Shown in pieces: positions 26,027 to 34,670 of a stretch of 42,871 nucleotides of DNA. The translations under genes were made by a program, and so were the position numbers. The notes below the pieces were generated by a model. The model was not told where the DNA came from. It ran no database searches and was given only the letters and a program-made list of their open reading frames with translations. The stretch's first letter is position 1; every line of letters begins with the position of its first letter. This DNA comes from Desulfobacteraceae bacterium (GTDB lineage: Bacteria; Desulfobacterota; Desulfobacteria; Desulfobacterales; Desulfosarcinaceae): the NCBI GenBank assembly GCA_003599575.1, contig QZKV01000106.1:1-42871 (forward strand), given 5' to 3'.

Positions 26027-26053
26027 TTGCCCCGCCCCGAGCGGGCGGGGCAA
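26027..26053. other. Strong GC hairpin between crotonase and DUF35 genes
   Basis: TTGCCCCGCCC and GGGCGGGGCAA form a perfect 11-bp stem with loop CGAGC. No T run follows on either strand, so it is more likely an intercistronic mRNA-stabilising or attenuating hairpin than an intrinsic terminator. It lies just after the crotonase stop on the minus strand. Confidence 0.5.
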
Positions 26054-26076
26054 TCATTGCGCCTCACAAGATCTTC

Positions 26077-26862
26077 TTATCTTCCCTTGAATTGGGGCTT
26101 GCGTTTTTCAGTGAATGCCTTGAATCCTTCTATGCGGTCTTCGGACACGGACAGCAAAGCGGCACAATGGGCTTCATAGTCCAAGCCCGAGGCCAGATCC
26201 ATCTGCATGCCCGCATTCACGGCGCGCTTAGCGAATTTGATCGACAAGGGAGGATTGGCGATCAGCTTGCGGGCCATTTCCCTGGCCTCGTCGATCAGAC
26301 TGTCCACCGGAACAATTTTGTTGACCAGGTTAAGACGATACGCCTCCTGGGCATCGATGAAGTCCCCGGTAAACAGCAATTCCTTTGCTTTTGTCACGCC
26401 GATAATTCTCGGGAGGCGCTGGGTTCCGCCGGCCGCGGGAATGACGCCTATTTTTACCTCGGGAACGCCGAATTTGGCGGTTTCCGAGGCGATGCGGATA
26501 TCGCATACCAGGGCCAATTCGCATCCGCCGCCGACTGCAACGCCGCTGATTGCGCCAATCACCGGTTTTTCGAAGTTTTCGATCATCGAAAAGAAGCGGT
26601 GCGTTTTTTGTTGATTGAAGTAAATTTGCGGCTGAGTCGCCACCATACCCGATCTTTCCTTGATGTCCGCGCCCGCGCTGAATGCTTTCGGACCTCCGGT
26701 CAGGATCACGACGATGACGTCTTCGTCCTTTTCCATTTCGGTAAATACATCCAGCAATTCCTCACGCAGTTTGAAACTCAAAGCATTCAGTCGTTCCGGC
26801 CGATTCAGCGTGACCATGCCGATGTGCTGTTCTTTTTCGTACAAAATCGTCTCGTAAGCCAC
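26077..26862 (-). CDS. Enoyl-CoA hydratase/isomerase (crotonase family, BbsH-like)
   Basis: About 261 aa. The best start is GTG 26862, 8 nt after AGGAGG; a GTG at 26871 sits inside the Shine-Dalgarno. FSAGADIKER, GGGCELALVCD and FGVPEVKIG hold the oxyanion hole and both catalytic Glu residues, so hydratase activity is expected. It would hydrate the product of the ACAD at 23132. Paralogue of the crotonase at 15959, with shared RIASETA-FGVPEVK and SVSEDRIEGF. Confidence 0.92.
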   Translation of the reverse strand: MAYETILYEKEQHIGMVTLNRPERLNALSFKLREELLDVFTEMEKDEDVIVVILTGGPKAFSAGADIKERSGMVATQPQIYFNQQKTHRFFSMIENFEKPVIGAISGVAVGGGCELALVCDIRIASETAKFGVPEVKIGVIPAAGGTQRLPRIIGVTKAKELLFTGDFIDAQEAYRLNLVNKIVPVDSLIDEAREMARKLIANPPLSIKFAKRAVNAGMQMDLASGLDYEAHCAALLSVSEDRIEGFKAFTEKRKPQFKGR

Positions 26863-26933
26863 CTCAACCACCTCCTGGATAATATTGAATTGTTGAATAT
26901 TGCCTTGCGGTCCACCGCAGCGGATCCGTATGA

Positions 26934-28151
26934 TTACTCGAAAACACCCTCGCCGGCCAAATCGCGCATTTCATTTTCCGACATCCCCAACAGGTCGCGG
27001 CAGACATAATCATTATGCTCCCCGATGCATGGAGATGATCGTTCGACCTTGGGATGAATTCTGGAAAAATGGGTGCCCGCCGTCATATTGAACGCAAAAT
27101 GCTCTCCGATCTCGGGGTGATGGACGGTGCGATAGGCTTGGCGCTCTGTCAGTTGAGGATCCGTGAAGGTATCGGATGGCCTGTTGACCACACCGGCAGG
27201 TATACCGGCCGCCTGCATTCTGCCCATCACCTCTTTGGGCGTATGGTCAATGGTCCATTGCTCCACCCGTGTATCGAGTTCATCTTCGTTGATCTTCCGA
27301 TCCCGATGCGTACTGAACCTTGATTGTGCACACCACGAAGGGTTGCCGATCACACGGCAAAATGCCAGCCAAGTGTCGTTCGAGCCGACGGCCAAGGCGC
27401 ACCATTGGTCATCGCCCTTGCAGCGGTAGACGCCGTGCGGTGCATAGGCGGGGTCGCGATTCCCGCTCCTCACGGCGACGCGGTTGTTGACGAAATAATC
27501 GAGCATGAGGGGTGCCAGGAAAAGAACGCCGCCTTCGAACTGGGACAAATCAATATGCTGGCCCTGCCCGGTCCGCCGTTTGTAGTCGATTGCGGCCATT
27601 AGGACGAAAATCGCCAATTTGATATTGATAAAATCGGTATAGGCGCCGTAGGGGATGGCGGGCAATCGATCCGGCCATCCGGTGATCATGGTAAAGCCGG
27701 ACATGCCGGTGAGCTGGGCGCCGAATCCCGGCAGCCGGGCGTACGGCCCGGTTTGTCCCGACATAGACGTACTGTAGTAGATGATGTCAGGGTTGATTTC
27801 TTTGACAGCGGCATAATCCAGATTCCATTTCTTCATTGTTCCCGGGGTGTAGGATTCGGCCAGAACATCGGCCCAGGCGATCAGCTTTCTGGCCACGCCG
27901 GCGGCTTTGGGATGGTTCATGTTGAGTGAAAAGCCATACTTGTTCGAATTGGCCGCATTGTAAAACAAACTGCGATTGATGCCCGGCTTGCCGTCTTTGT
28001 AGGGACCCATCGTTCGCAGTGGATCGGGGCGTGTGCCGGATTCGATTCGGATGACCGTTGCCCCCATGGACGCCAGATAACTGCCGGGCATGGGCCCTAC
28101 GCCGGTCCAGGCGAACTCCACGTATTTCAGGTTGCTGAATAGTTGTTCCAT
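26934..28151 (-). CDS. Class III CoA-transferase subunit without catalytic Asp (BbsE/F-like)
   Basis: A 405-aa CaiB/BaiF protein. It begins with YVEFAWTGVGPMPGSYLAS, a variant of the usual PGP motif seen in one subunit of heterodimeric benzylsuccinate-type CoA-transferases. In the active-site region GPYARLPGFGAQLTGMSG the expected Asp (GTD or GHD) is absent. The adjacent gene at 28194 keeps it. I infer a heterodimer in which this subunit is structural and the partner forms the acyl-enzyme. Likely reaction: CoA transfer, perhaps from succinyl-CoA, to an imported acid. Confidence 0.88.
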   Translation of the reverse strand: MEQLFSNLKYVEFAWTGVGPMPGSYLASMGATVIRIESGTRPDPLRTMGPYKDGKPGINRSLFYNAANSNKYGFSLNMNHPKAAGVARKLIAWADVLAESYTPGTMKKWNLDYAAVKEINPDIIYYSTSMSGQTGPYARLPGFGAQLTGMSGFTMITGWPDRLPAIPYGAYTDFINIKLAIFVLMAAIDYKRRTGQGQHIDLSQFEGGVLFLAPLMLDYFVNNRVAVRSGNRDPAYAPHGVYRCKGDDQWCALAVGSNDTWLAFCRVIGNPSWCAQSRFSTHRDRKINEDELDTRVEQWTIDHTPKEVMGRMQAAGIPAGVVNRPSDTFTDPQLTERQAYRTVHHPEIGEHFAFNMTAGTHFSRIHPKVERSSPCIGEHNDYVCRDLLGMSENEMRDLAGEGVFE

Positions 28152-28193
28152 AGGTTCATGCCTGCATTAAGGTGTAGGTTTGTCTTCGGAAAT

Positions 28194-29462
28194 TCAGATG
28201 ACCTTTCGATCCTGCAGCTGCCTTATGACCGCATCGGAGAATCCCAATTCTTCTTGGTAAACGGCCGAATTATGCTCCCCGGGAAGGGGCGCACGGGTTC
28301 TAATGAAAAACGGGTTGGCAGGCAATTTGACGAAGGCCCCGGGATACCGGATATCCGCGTCCAGATCGGCGTGGTTCAGGTCTACCCAATATTGTCTTTG
28401 GTCAAGCTGCGCACTGCTGGCGATGTCTTCCGTCGTACACAACGGGAACAGCATGATATGCTTTGCAAGTCCGGTTTCGAAAAGTTCACTTTTCGTATGC
28501 TGCTTGAAAAATCGCTGCACGGGAGCCATGATTCCATCCATGTAGGCTTGATCCACCTGGGGGTCCCACGGATCGAAGTTTTGCCAATCGATATTGTTGA
28601 TGAAATCGGTAGCGAAGCCTTCTGTGTTCATCCATTGGACGATCGCCCGATTGGCTTTTTCGCCGACCTTCTTTCCGTACATGACAAAGTAGATGTAGCC
28701 GTCTTTGCATTCGAAGATCGCGGGGGCCTGATATTTCGTTCCCGGCCGGATTCGATTGGCCCCTACGCGAATGTTGTTTTTTCCTTCGGCCACCCAGCAT
28801 GCCGGTGCATCCATGGCGGCATCGAAGAAGCAAGCCTGCGCGGCGACATCGATGTATTGGCCTTTGCCCGTCATCCCGCGATAGTACAAGGCGGTTACAA
28901 CCGCCCCGGCGGCGCTGGCGGACGCGTGCAGATAGGATTGTGGGAATCCGATACGCACGGGGGGCCGGTCCGGATCGCCGCAAAGGGACATATAGCCGCT
29001 CATGGCACTGATGATCAGGTCGGTCCCTTTAAAATCGCAGTAAGGGCCGTTTTGGCCGAAGGGCGTTATCGAGGCCATGATGAGCGCTTCATTGCAATGC
29101 GCCAAATCTTCATAACCGAGCCCCAGGGCTTTCATGAAACCCGGCGCAAAAGATTCGATGACGATGTCGTATGAACGGATGAGCCGATTGAAAATCGTTT
29201 TCGCTTCCGGGTGGGTGACATCCAGCGTGATGCCGCGCTTATTCGCATTATAGCTATAACAGTAAAGGCTTTTCCCGGGGTCCTGGTGGTCGTGATAAAA
29301 TGGAGCGGTGCTTCGGCTTGGGTCACCACCCGGCGGTTCGACCTTGACGACATCAACGCCCAAATCGGATAGAAGCCGGCCGCACAGAAACCCGCTTGCA
29401 TCGGTCAAATCCAAGGCCCGGTAGCCGTGGAGCAGATCTGTTGAACCATTTCCTTTATCCAT
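28194..29462 (-). CDS. Class III CoA-transferase catalytic subunit (BbsE/F-like)
   Basis: About 422 aa from ATG 29462 (MDKGNGST), which has AGGAAAG upstream; longer readings overlap the transporter gene. DASGFLCGRLLSDLG, VVKVEPPGGDPSR, ESFAPGFM and the GPYCDFKGTDLIISAMSG region with the candidate nucleophilic Asp are visible. It is the probable catalytic half of a pair with the gene at 26934, 42 bp downstream. It follows dctM, so uptake and CoA activation may be coexpressed. Confidence 0.9.
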   Translation of the reverse strand: MDKGNGSTDLLHGYRALDLTDASGFLCGRLLSDLGVDVVKVEPPGGDPSRSTAPFYHDHQDPGKSLYCYSYNANKRGITLDVTHPEAKTIFNRLIRSYDIVIESFAPGFMKALGLGYEDLAHCNEALIMASITPFGQNGPYCDFKGTDLIISAMSGYMSLCGDPDRPPVRIGFPQSYLHASASAAGAVVTALYYRGMTGKGQYIDVAAQACFFDAAMDAPACWVAEGKNNIRVGANRIRPGTKYQAPAIFECKDGYIYFVMYGKKVGEKANRAIVQWMNTEGFATDFINNIDWQNFDPWDPQVDQAYMDGIMAPVQRFFKQHTKSELFETGLAKHIMLFPLCTTEDIASSAQLDQRQYWVDLNHADLDADIRYPGAFVKLPANPFFIRTRAPLPGEHNSAVYQEELGFSDAVIRQLQDRKVI

Positions 29463-29529
29463 TGGCGATTCTTTCCTGCATCGGAATGAAAGTGAATAAA
29501 AAACGGGTTCGAAGGCTCGGCATCCATCC

Positions 29530-30828
29530 CTACATAAAGCTGGGCAGCCAAAGTACAAGCCCGGGAAACGCCAGCAGGATCACGATCGTCACAACATCGG
29601 CGATAAGAAATGGAATTATGCCTTTAAACAGTTGGCCGATTTCCAGATGCGGGCCGGCCACGCCTTTGACAACGAACACATTTATGCCTATCGGAGGCGT
29701 GATGAGTCCGATTTCAACCACTTTGACCAATAAGATGCCGAACCATATCCCATTGATGCCCAACAGCTCGATGATCGGATAAATCACCGGAACGGTCAAC
29801 GCGATCATCCCGACGGCATCCAGTACACAGCCGAGCAGAAGATAAATAAAAAGGATGACGATCAGAATCATAACGGCCGACGCATTCAAGTTGGCCAAAA
29901 ATTCGGCGATATTGTTCGGCACTTTTGTGACTGCGATGAATTTTGCAAAGACGAAAGCCCCTAAAAGGATGATGAAAATCATGGCGCTGGCATGCGCCGA
30001 TTCCTTCAGGGCTGAAAAGAAGCCCGATTTTCTCCAGCCGACCGTTATCAATGCGACCGCCAACGCGGAGATCGCACCGATTGCGCCGGCCTCTGATGGG
30101 GTGAATATTCCGAAAAACAGTCCGCCGATCATCACGACGAAGATTACCGGAATGGGCCACACCCCCTTCATGGACATGAATTTTTCCCGGTACGTGTAAG
30201 CGATCCGGCCGGGGCCTTTTTCAGGGAAAATAAGGAGCGTGGCCCACACCGCCGCCATATACAGCAAAACGGATATGATCCCCGGAATGACCGCTGCCAC
30301 CAGCAACTTCCCGATGGACAACTCGGTGAGGATGCCATAGAAGACCAGCAGCGCACTGGGCGGGATCAGGGCGGCTTGGGTGCCGGATGCGGCTATGGCA
30401 CCCCCCGACAATCCCGGGTCATATTTGTGTTCGAGCAATCTCGGCAATGCCAGCATGGTGAAGGTTGTGGCCGCGGCGATGCTGGAACCGCTGCATGCAC
30501 CGAAAAGGCCGACGCTCACCGTGGTTGCGATCAACAGCCCCCCGCGAATATTGCCAAACCATTTTGAGGCGGCCTCGAACAGCTGGACCGCCACCCCGCT
30601 GCTTACGATGAACATTCCCATTAGGATGAACAGCGGAAGCACAGCAAGTTCGAATTTTGCGGTATGGGCCCATGGAATCGTTTTCAAAACGGCCAGCGCG
30701 TTCGGTCCAATAATGTACCAGAGCCCGGCTAAACCCACGGCTCCCAGCGCGAAGGCAATATGGACTTTCGACAATATCAGCACCAACATGATCGCAAAAC
30801 CTAAAACACTCAAGGCTGTGAGGTCCAT
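29530..30828 (-). CDS. dctM: TRAP transporter large permease
   Basis: A 432-aa, highly hydrophobic DctM-type subunit with about a dozen membrane segments. Typical motifs are GACSGSSIAAATTF near residue 110, SGTQAALIPPSALL and the C-terminal ITPPIGINVFVVKG. It couples Na+ entry to uptake of a carboxylate delivered by DctP. GGAG precedes the ATG. It is separated from dctQ by an unusual 409-bp gap. Confidence 0.95.
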   Translation of the reverse strand: MDLTALSVLGFAIMLVLILSKVHIAFALGAVGLAGLWYIIGPNALAVLKTIPWAHTAKFELAVLPLFILMGMFIVSSGVAVQLFEAASKWFGNIRGGLLIATTVSVGLFGACSGSSIAAATTFTMLALPRLLEHKYDPGLSGGAIAASGTQAALIPPSALLVFYGILTELSIGKLLVAAVIPGIISVLLYMAAVWATLLIFPEKGPGRIAYTYREKFMSMKGVWPIPVIFVVMIGGLFFGIFTPSEAGAIGAISALAVALITVGWRKSGFFSALKESAHASAMIFIILLGAFVFAKFIAVTKVPNNIAEFLANLNASAVMILIVILFIYLLLGCVLDAVGMIALTVPVIYPIIELLGINGIWFGILLVKVVEIGLITPPIGINVFVVKGVAGPHLEIGQLFKGIIPFLIADVVTIVILLAFPGLVLWLPSFM

Positions 30829-31237
30829 TTAGCAGCGCTCCTTTGAGGTTGTCATAATCGCCTTATCTACATGTGAAGTAATTTCGGAAAAATCGCACCC
30901 GTGCGGCAGAACGTGTAAGATATTATTTGCATGCATCGAGAGTTTTATAAAAAAGCTCTTGGTACATCCTGCCAGGGCCGATGGGTTTGGCACGGGACAC
31001 GGTGGATTTGCTGGATACTTTTTTGATTTCCGGATGGCGCAATGTACTCAGGCAGCAGGACAAACCGCCGCAGATCTCACGTAACCTCTTGGCCCGGGCC
31101 AGTTGGCAGCTGTTAAACCATGCCTTACAAAGAGGTTTTTTCCAAGTGCTTACTGAACTACTACTTTGCTTAAACCCTTCCTGGACAAGAGTGATTCTCA
31201 TACGTTTTCTATTCCGCAGGCCATCCTTATTGCAGGT
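30829..31237. other. 409-bp gap inside the TRAP operon
   Basis: dctQ and dctM normally abut or overlap, so this gap is unusual. Two short overlapping frames are open: + 30981-31241 (86 codons, RASWQLLNHALQRGFF region) and - 30923-31201 (92 codons). Neither matches a family I recognise, and neither has a convincing Shine-Dalgarno. An eroded inserted element is possible. Confidence 0.35.
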
Positions 31238-31750
31238 TTAAATGCCTGTCGATTTGCCGGTCTTTAGCAGGTGTTGTTTAATATTGCCGCCGCTCTTCAG
31301 AAAATTGATAAGGCATTGGATGGCGAAAAGCGCGGCCCCGAGCGCCATTCCAAATTTGGACGGCCAAACGCGGATTCTTCTTAATCCCGGCAGGTACTGT
31401 CCCGCATTGAACGCGTCAATGGCGAAGCCCAGGAGAACCCATGCCATGAGGATCATTAAAATGAGACCGCAAAGATAAGCGAACATGTCCAGCGTGGACT
31501 GCCAAATCGGACGCCAACGCGACGTAACGAATTCGACGCGAATATGTTTATCGTGAATTTCGGCACTCGCCAGGGGTAGAAACACGAAGAGGGGAATGAG
31601 AACGGTCACCACATCCACCACACCGATGATTGGGCTGTTGAATATATACCGCGCGATAACCTCTATACCGATAACGAACATGGTAAACCCCAAAAGGATG
31701 CCGGAAAAAATGGCTAACTTGTCATTAATTTCGCTCCAGAACCTCTTCAT
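31238..31750 (-). CDS. dctQ: TRAP transporter small permease
   Basis: A 170-aa DctQ-type subunit with four membrane helices (about residues 13-35, 45-63, 86-110 and 133-152). The motif EVIARYIFNSPI after the first helix is characteristic. It partners DctM in the inner membrane. It lies 127 bp after dctP on the same strand, upstream of the 409-bp gap. Confidence 0.93.
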   Translation of the reverse strand: MKRFWSEINDKLAIFSGILLGFTMFVIGIEVIARYIFNSPIIGVVDVVTVLIPLFVFLPLASAEIHDKHIRVEFVTSRWRPIWQSTLDMFAYLCGLILMILMAWVLLGFAIDAFNAGQYLPGLRRIRVWPSKFGMALGAALFAIQCLINFLKSGGNIKQHLLKTGKSTGI

Positions 31751-31877
31751 CCAAGCCTCCAGCTCGTGTGGGTGTGCTCAAGAAAGTGAATTTAAGGCCG
31801 GCTGCCGGGCGTGCTTTGAAGCGGAGGGCTGAAAAGTCACCAACGGCTTCGAAAGTGTTGGAGACGGCCTTTCAAAA

Positions 31878-32933
31878 TTATTGCTTCATCGGATTTCCGA
31901 CGGCGAAAACATCGCAGTAGAGATTCAGGGCCTTTTTGGCGGGCAACCCTTTTGACTCTTTCTCATTCACCCATTTCGTCGCATACGCTTTGTACTCTGG
32001 AGAGTTGTCCATCTGGATTTTGTCATCCTTGGAGATTTCAAGGATTCCCAGGCCTTTTTCCTTGAATGTTTTCAGCGCCCCATCCCGTTCCTGGCCCATC
32101 CAGGCGGCTTTGAGCATTGCGGCCTCTCGACCGACGGCCATCAGGGTCTTGCGATCGGTTTCGGACAGGCTTTTAAACTTTTCCAGGTTGATGCACCAAT
32201 AGGCTACACCCGGCTGAAAACCCGCTTTTGTCACGTACTTGGTAATTTCGTGAATATTGTAACGCTTGGCCGTATCGGGAGAGTACTCGACGGCATCGAT
32301 GATATTTTTCTCAAGTGCGCTGTACATCTCCCCAGCACCGATAAACACCGGCGATGCACCCCATTCTTTCATGGCGACTTGCCGTCCCTCGCTGATCCCT
32401 CTTATTTTGACGCCTTTGAAATCGGCTATGCTTTTGATGGGTTTCTTTGAAAAAATCCAATATTCGTCATAGTAGATCAGGCTGATGGGAACCATATTGT
32501 CCGTTTTAAAATCGTCGTAAAAAGCCGGGCTATCCTCGAACATGGCATAGAACTTTTTCATGTACTCCACGGTGTCGGGCTCTGGATTGAAGAGCGAGGT
32601 CGCATGCGCGACCCCCGCCAATTCGCCGTAGCCTTGATGGTATGCCGCGGAAATCCAGCCAACATCGGCCATTCCGGACTTTACAGCTTCAGCCATTTCC
32701 TTGAATTCTGCAAGTGCGCCGCCCCAGAATACTTCGATGGTGACTCTGCCGTTGGTCCTCGTTTCCAGTTCTTTTTTGATCCAGTCAAAATGCTCAGGCT
32801 CGAACCCTCGTTTAGGTGACGGATGGGCCCATCGCAGCACGGTCGGTCCCGAATACACAGGCGTCGTCGTCAGAAGAAACCCGATAGCAAAAATAGATAC
32901 AAAGAATACCTTCAAAAACTGATTTTTCTTCAT
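31878..32933 (-). CDS. dctP: TRAP transporter periplasmic substrate-binding protein
   Basis: About 351 aa from ATG 32933 with GGAG upstream. An N-terminal signal peptide (MKKNQFLKVFF, hydrophobic core, TTPVYSGP cleavage region) exports it to the periplasm. LRWAHPS, FKEMAEAVKSGMADVG and the ligand-binding Arg in VKIRGISEG are typical of DctP proteins, which bind carboxylate groups. This supports an organic acid as the imported substrate. TRAP ligands for aromatic or branched acids are known, but the exact ligand cannot be read here. Confidence 0.95.
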   Translation of the reverse strand: MKKNQFLKVFFVSIFAIGFLLTTTPVYSGPTVLRWAHPSPKRGFEPEHFDWIKKELETRTNGRVTIEVFWGGALAEFKEMAEAVKSGMADVGWISAAYHQGYGELAGVAHATSLFNPEPDTVEYMKKFYAMFEDSPAFYDDFKTDNMVPISLIYYDEYWIFSKKPIKSIADFKGVKIRGISEGRQVAMKEWGASPVFIGAGEMYSALEKNIIDAVEYSPDTAKRYNIHEITKYVTKAGFQPGVAYWCINLEKFKSLSETDRKTLMAVGREAAMLKAAWMGQERDGALKTFKEKGLGILEISKDDKIQMDNSPEYKAYATKWVNEKESKGLPAKKALNLYCDVFAVGNPMKQ

Positions 32934-33025
32934 TTTGTGTCTCCTTCTCTTGGTTTGGAAGAGATATTCCTCTATAAAGCAGCTTCGCTTTACGGGCAAA
33001 AATTAAGAATTTTCGGAGCCGGCCT

Positions 33026-34183
33026 TCATCGTTTCAGGATGACGATGCCGCTGTTGGGCCCGGCCCCCATGGCATGCGCCAAGCCGACTTTGGCACCGGA
33101 CACTTGCCGAGATCCGGCCTCATCACGCAGCTGGCGGTAGATCTCAATGATCTGCGCCAGCGCCGTAGCCCCCAATGGATGCCCCCTGGACATCAGGCCG
33201 CCGTCCGTATTGACCGGCAGCTTTCCGTTCAAGTCAAAATGGCCTTCGCGCAACAGCCGGGGCGCTTCCCCCTTTCCGCAGAATCCCAGTTCTTCCAGAT
33301 CCCACAATTCTCCCGAAGACATCGTGTCATAGGCCTGGACCACATCGACATCTTCTGGGCCTAGGCCCGCAGTATTCCAGGCCATATCGGCTGAATAATT
33401 TATCGTATCCTGCTTTTTAATTTTCACGCTGCCGCCGCCATACGTGTGTCCGTAAGTACCGCTGGTCAGAACCGACGCAGCCACCGTAACGGTCTTCGCC
33501 TTTGATTTCAGTTTGTCCTTGCTGCACAAGATGACGGCCGAGCCCCCGTCGGCCAGCGGACAGGCGTTCAGCAGCCGCAGCGGCTTGGCAATCATTCGGG
33601 ACGCCAACACTTCTTCTACCGTAACCGGCTTTTGCAGCCGCGCCTTTGGATTCAATGCCCCGTTTTTTCGGTTTTTTACAGTAACGCGCGCAAAATCCTC
33701 CTCGGTTGCGCCGGTCTCCTCCATATATCGCACGGTCTGCATGGCATAACTCGCCGGCTGAACATTGAACCCCATAAGGCGCTGCCACTCGGGCCAGGAG
33801 GTGCTCTGGATAAAACCCCTGGGCATCTTTTCAAAACCGGCCGCGATGACGATATCATACACACCGGCTGCAATCATTTGGTAAGCCAGTCGAAAGGCCG
33901 AGCTGCCGCTGGAACAGGCGTTTTCGACATTGACGATGGGTATTCCGGTCATGCCGACTTTTTCGATGGTCTGGTGCCCGGAGGCCGTGCCGCAGTAAAC
34001 ACTTCCGCAGAAGGCGGCTTCAATATCCGTCCAGGCCATGCCGGCATTTTCGAGCGCATCAAGAATGGCCTCGCTTCCCAGATCGTAATACTCCTTATAG
34101 GGGCGATCGTCTTTTTGACCATCATAGCTGTTAAAACGGGTTAAGCCGACCCCCGCTATGACAACTTCCCTTCCATTCTTCAT
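33026..34183 (-). CDS. Thiolase (BbsB/SCPx-like), HD-to-YD variant
   Basis: A 385-aa thiolase with Cys90 in ENACSSG, RGHPLGAT with the catalytic His, and QAYDTMSSGEL where other SCPx-type thiolases have HDxF. The C-terminus is HAMGAGPNSG. Paralogue of 19420, nearly colinear over its whole length. GGAGG precedes the ATG. The DUF35 gene ends 15 bp upstream, so the two are translated together. Confidence 0.93.
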   Translation of the reverse strand: MKNGREVVIAGVGLTRFNSYDGQKDDRPYKEYYDLGSEAILDALENAGMAWTDIEAAFCGSVYCGTASGHQTIEKVGMTGIPIVNVENACSSGSSAFRLAYQMIAAGVYDIVIAAGFEKMPRGFIQSTSWPEWQRLMGFNVQPASYAMQTVRYMEETGATEEDFARVTVKNRKNGALNPKARLQKPVTVEEVLASRMIAKPLRLLNACPLADGGSAVILCSKDKLKSKAKTVTVAASVLTSGTYGHTYGGGSVKIKKQDTINYSADMAWNTAGLGPEDVDVVQAYDTMSSGELWDLEELGFCGKGEAPRLLREGHFDLNGKLPVNTDGGLMSRGHPLGATALAQIIEIYRQLRDEAGSRQVSGAKVGLAHAMGAGPNSGIVILKR

Positions 34184-34198
34184 ATTTGCCTCCAGTCA

Positions 34199-34618
34199 TT
34201 AATCCGTGGGCCTGAACTTATATGCGATGACGTCGTTGCCTGATTCATCTTCATGCAGCTTGGATAAAACCATTTCCACCGGCATTCCTACATGCACGTC
34301 TTCGATGTCGCAGTCCGTGAACAGCGTCTCGATCCGAATACCTTCAGGCAATTCGACAAAACCTATGGCATAAGGCACTTCTCCCTTGTAGTACACGGGC
34401 GGTCGCTGCATGACGCACGTACAACTATAAACCTTTCCCCGCGTGCTGAATTCGACTTCTTCCAGTTCCCGGGCTTGACAATTTGTGCAAACCCCATTGT
34501 CTTTACGGGGAAAATATAGCTCCCCGCATACCAGACATTTGCTTCCCATCAAACGAGGCCCACTGCTTGTGTCTCGCCACAAATTTTCACGCACTGGTAT
34601 TTGATGCTTATTTCCCAT
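34199..34618 (-). CDS. DUF35 Zn-ribbon/OB-fold thiolase partner
   Basis: A 139-aa protein with zinc-ribbon Cys pairs (CLVCG, CTNCQ) and an OB fold (GKVYSCTCV, RPPVYYKGE, VEMVLSKLHEDE). It closely resembles the protein at 18849, down to YAIGFVELPEG and the FTDC segment. It is the expected partner of the thiolase 15 bp downstream, by analogy to BbsA-BbsB. Confidence 0.92.
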   Translation of the reverse strand: MGNKHQIPVRENLWRDTSSGPRLMGSKCLVCGELYFPRKDNGVCTNCQARELEEVEFSTRGKVYSCTCVMQRPPVYYKGEVPYAIGFVELPEGIRIETLFTDCDIEDVHVGMPVEMVLSKLHEDESGNDVIAYKFRPTD

Positions 34619-34670
34619 CGCGTGCTCCTTTCAACCCATTATCTATGGAATCCACAGGATAGAGTCAGGC

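Noticed and set aside
28143..29174. 343-codon plus-strand ORF
   Set aside because: It is antisense to the CoA-transferase catalytic subunit, and the conserved motifs are on the minus strand.
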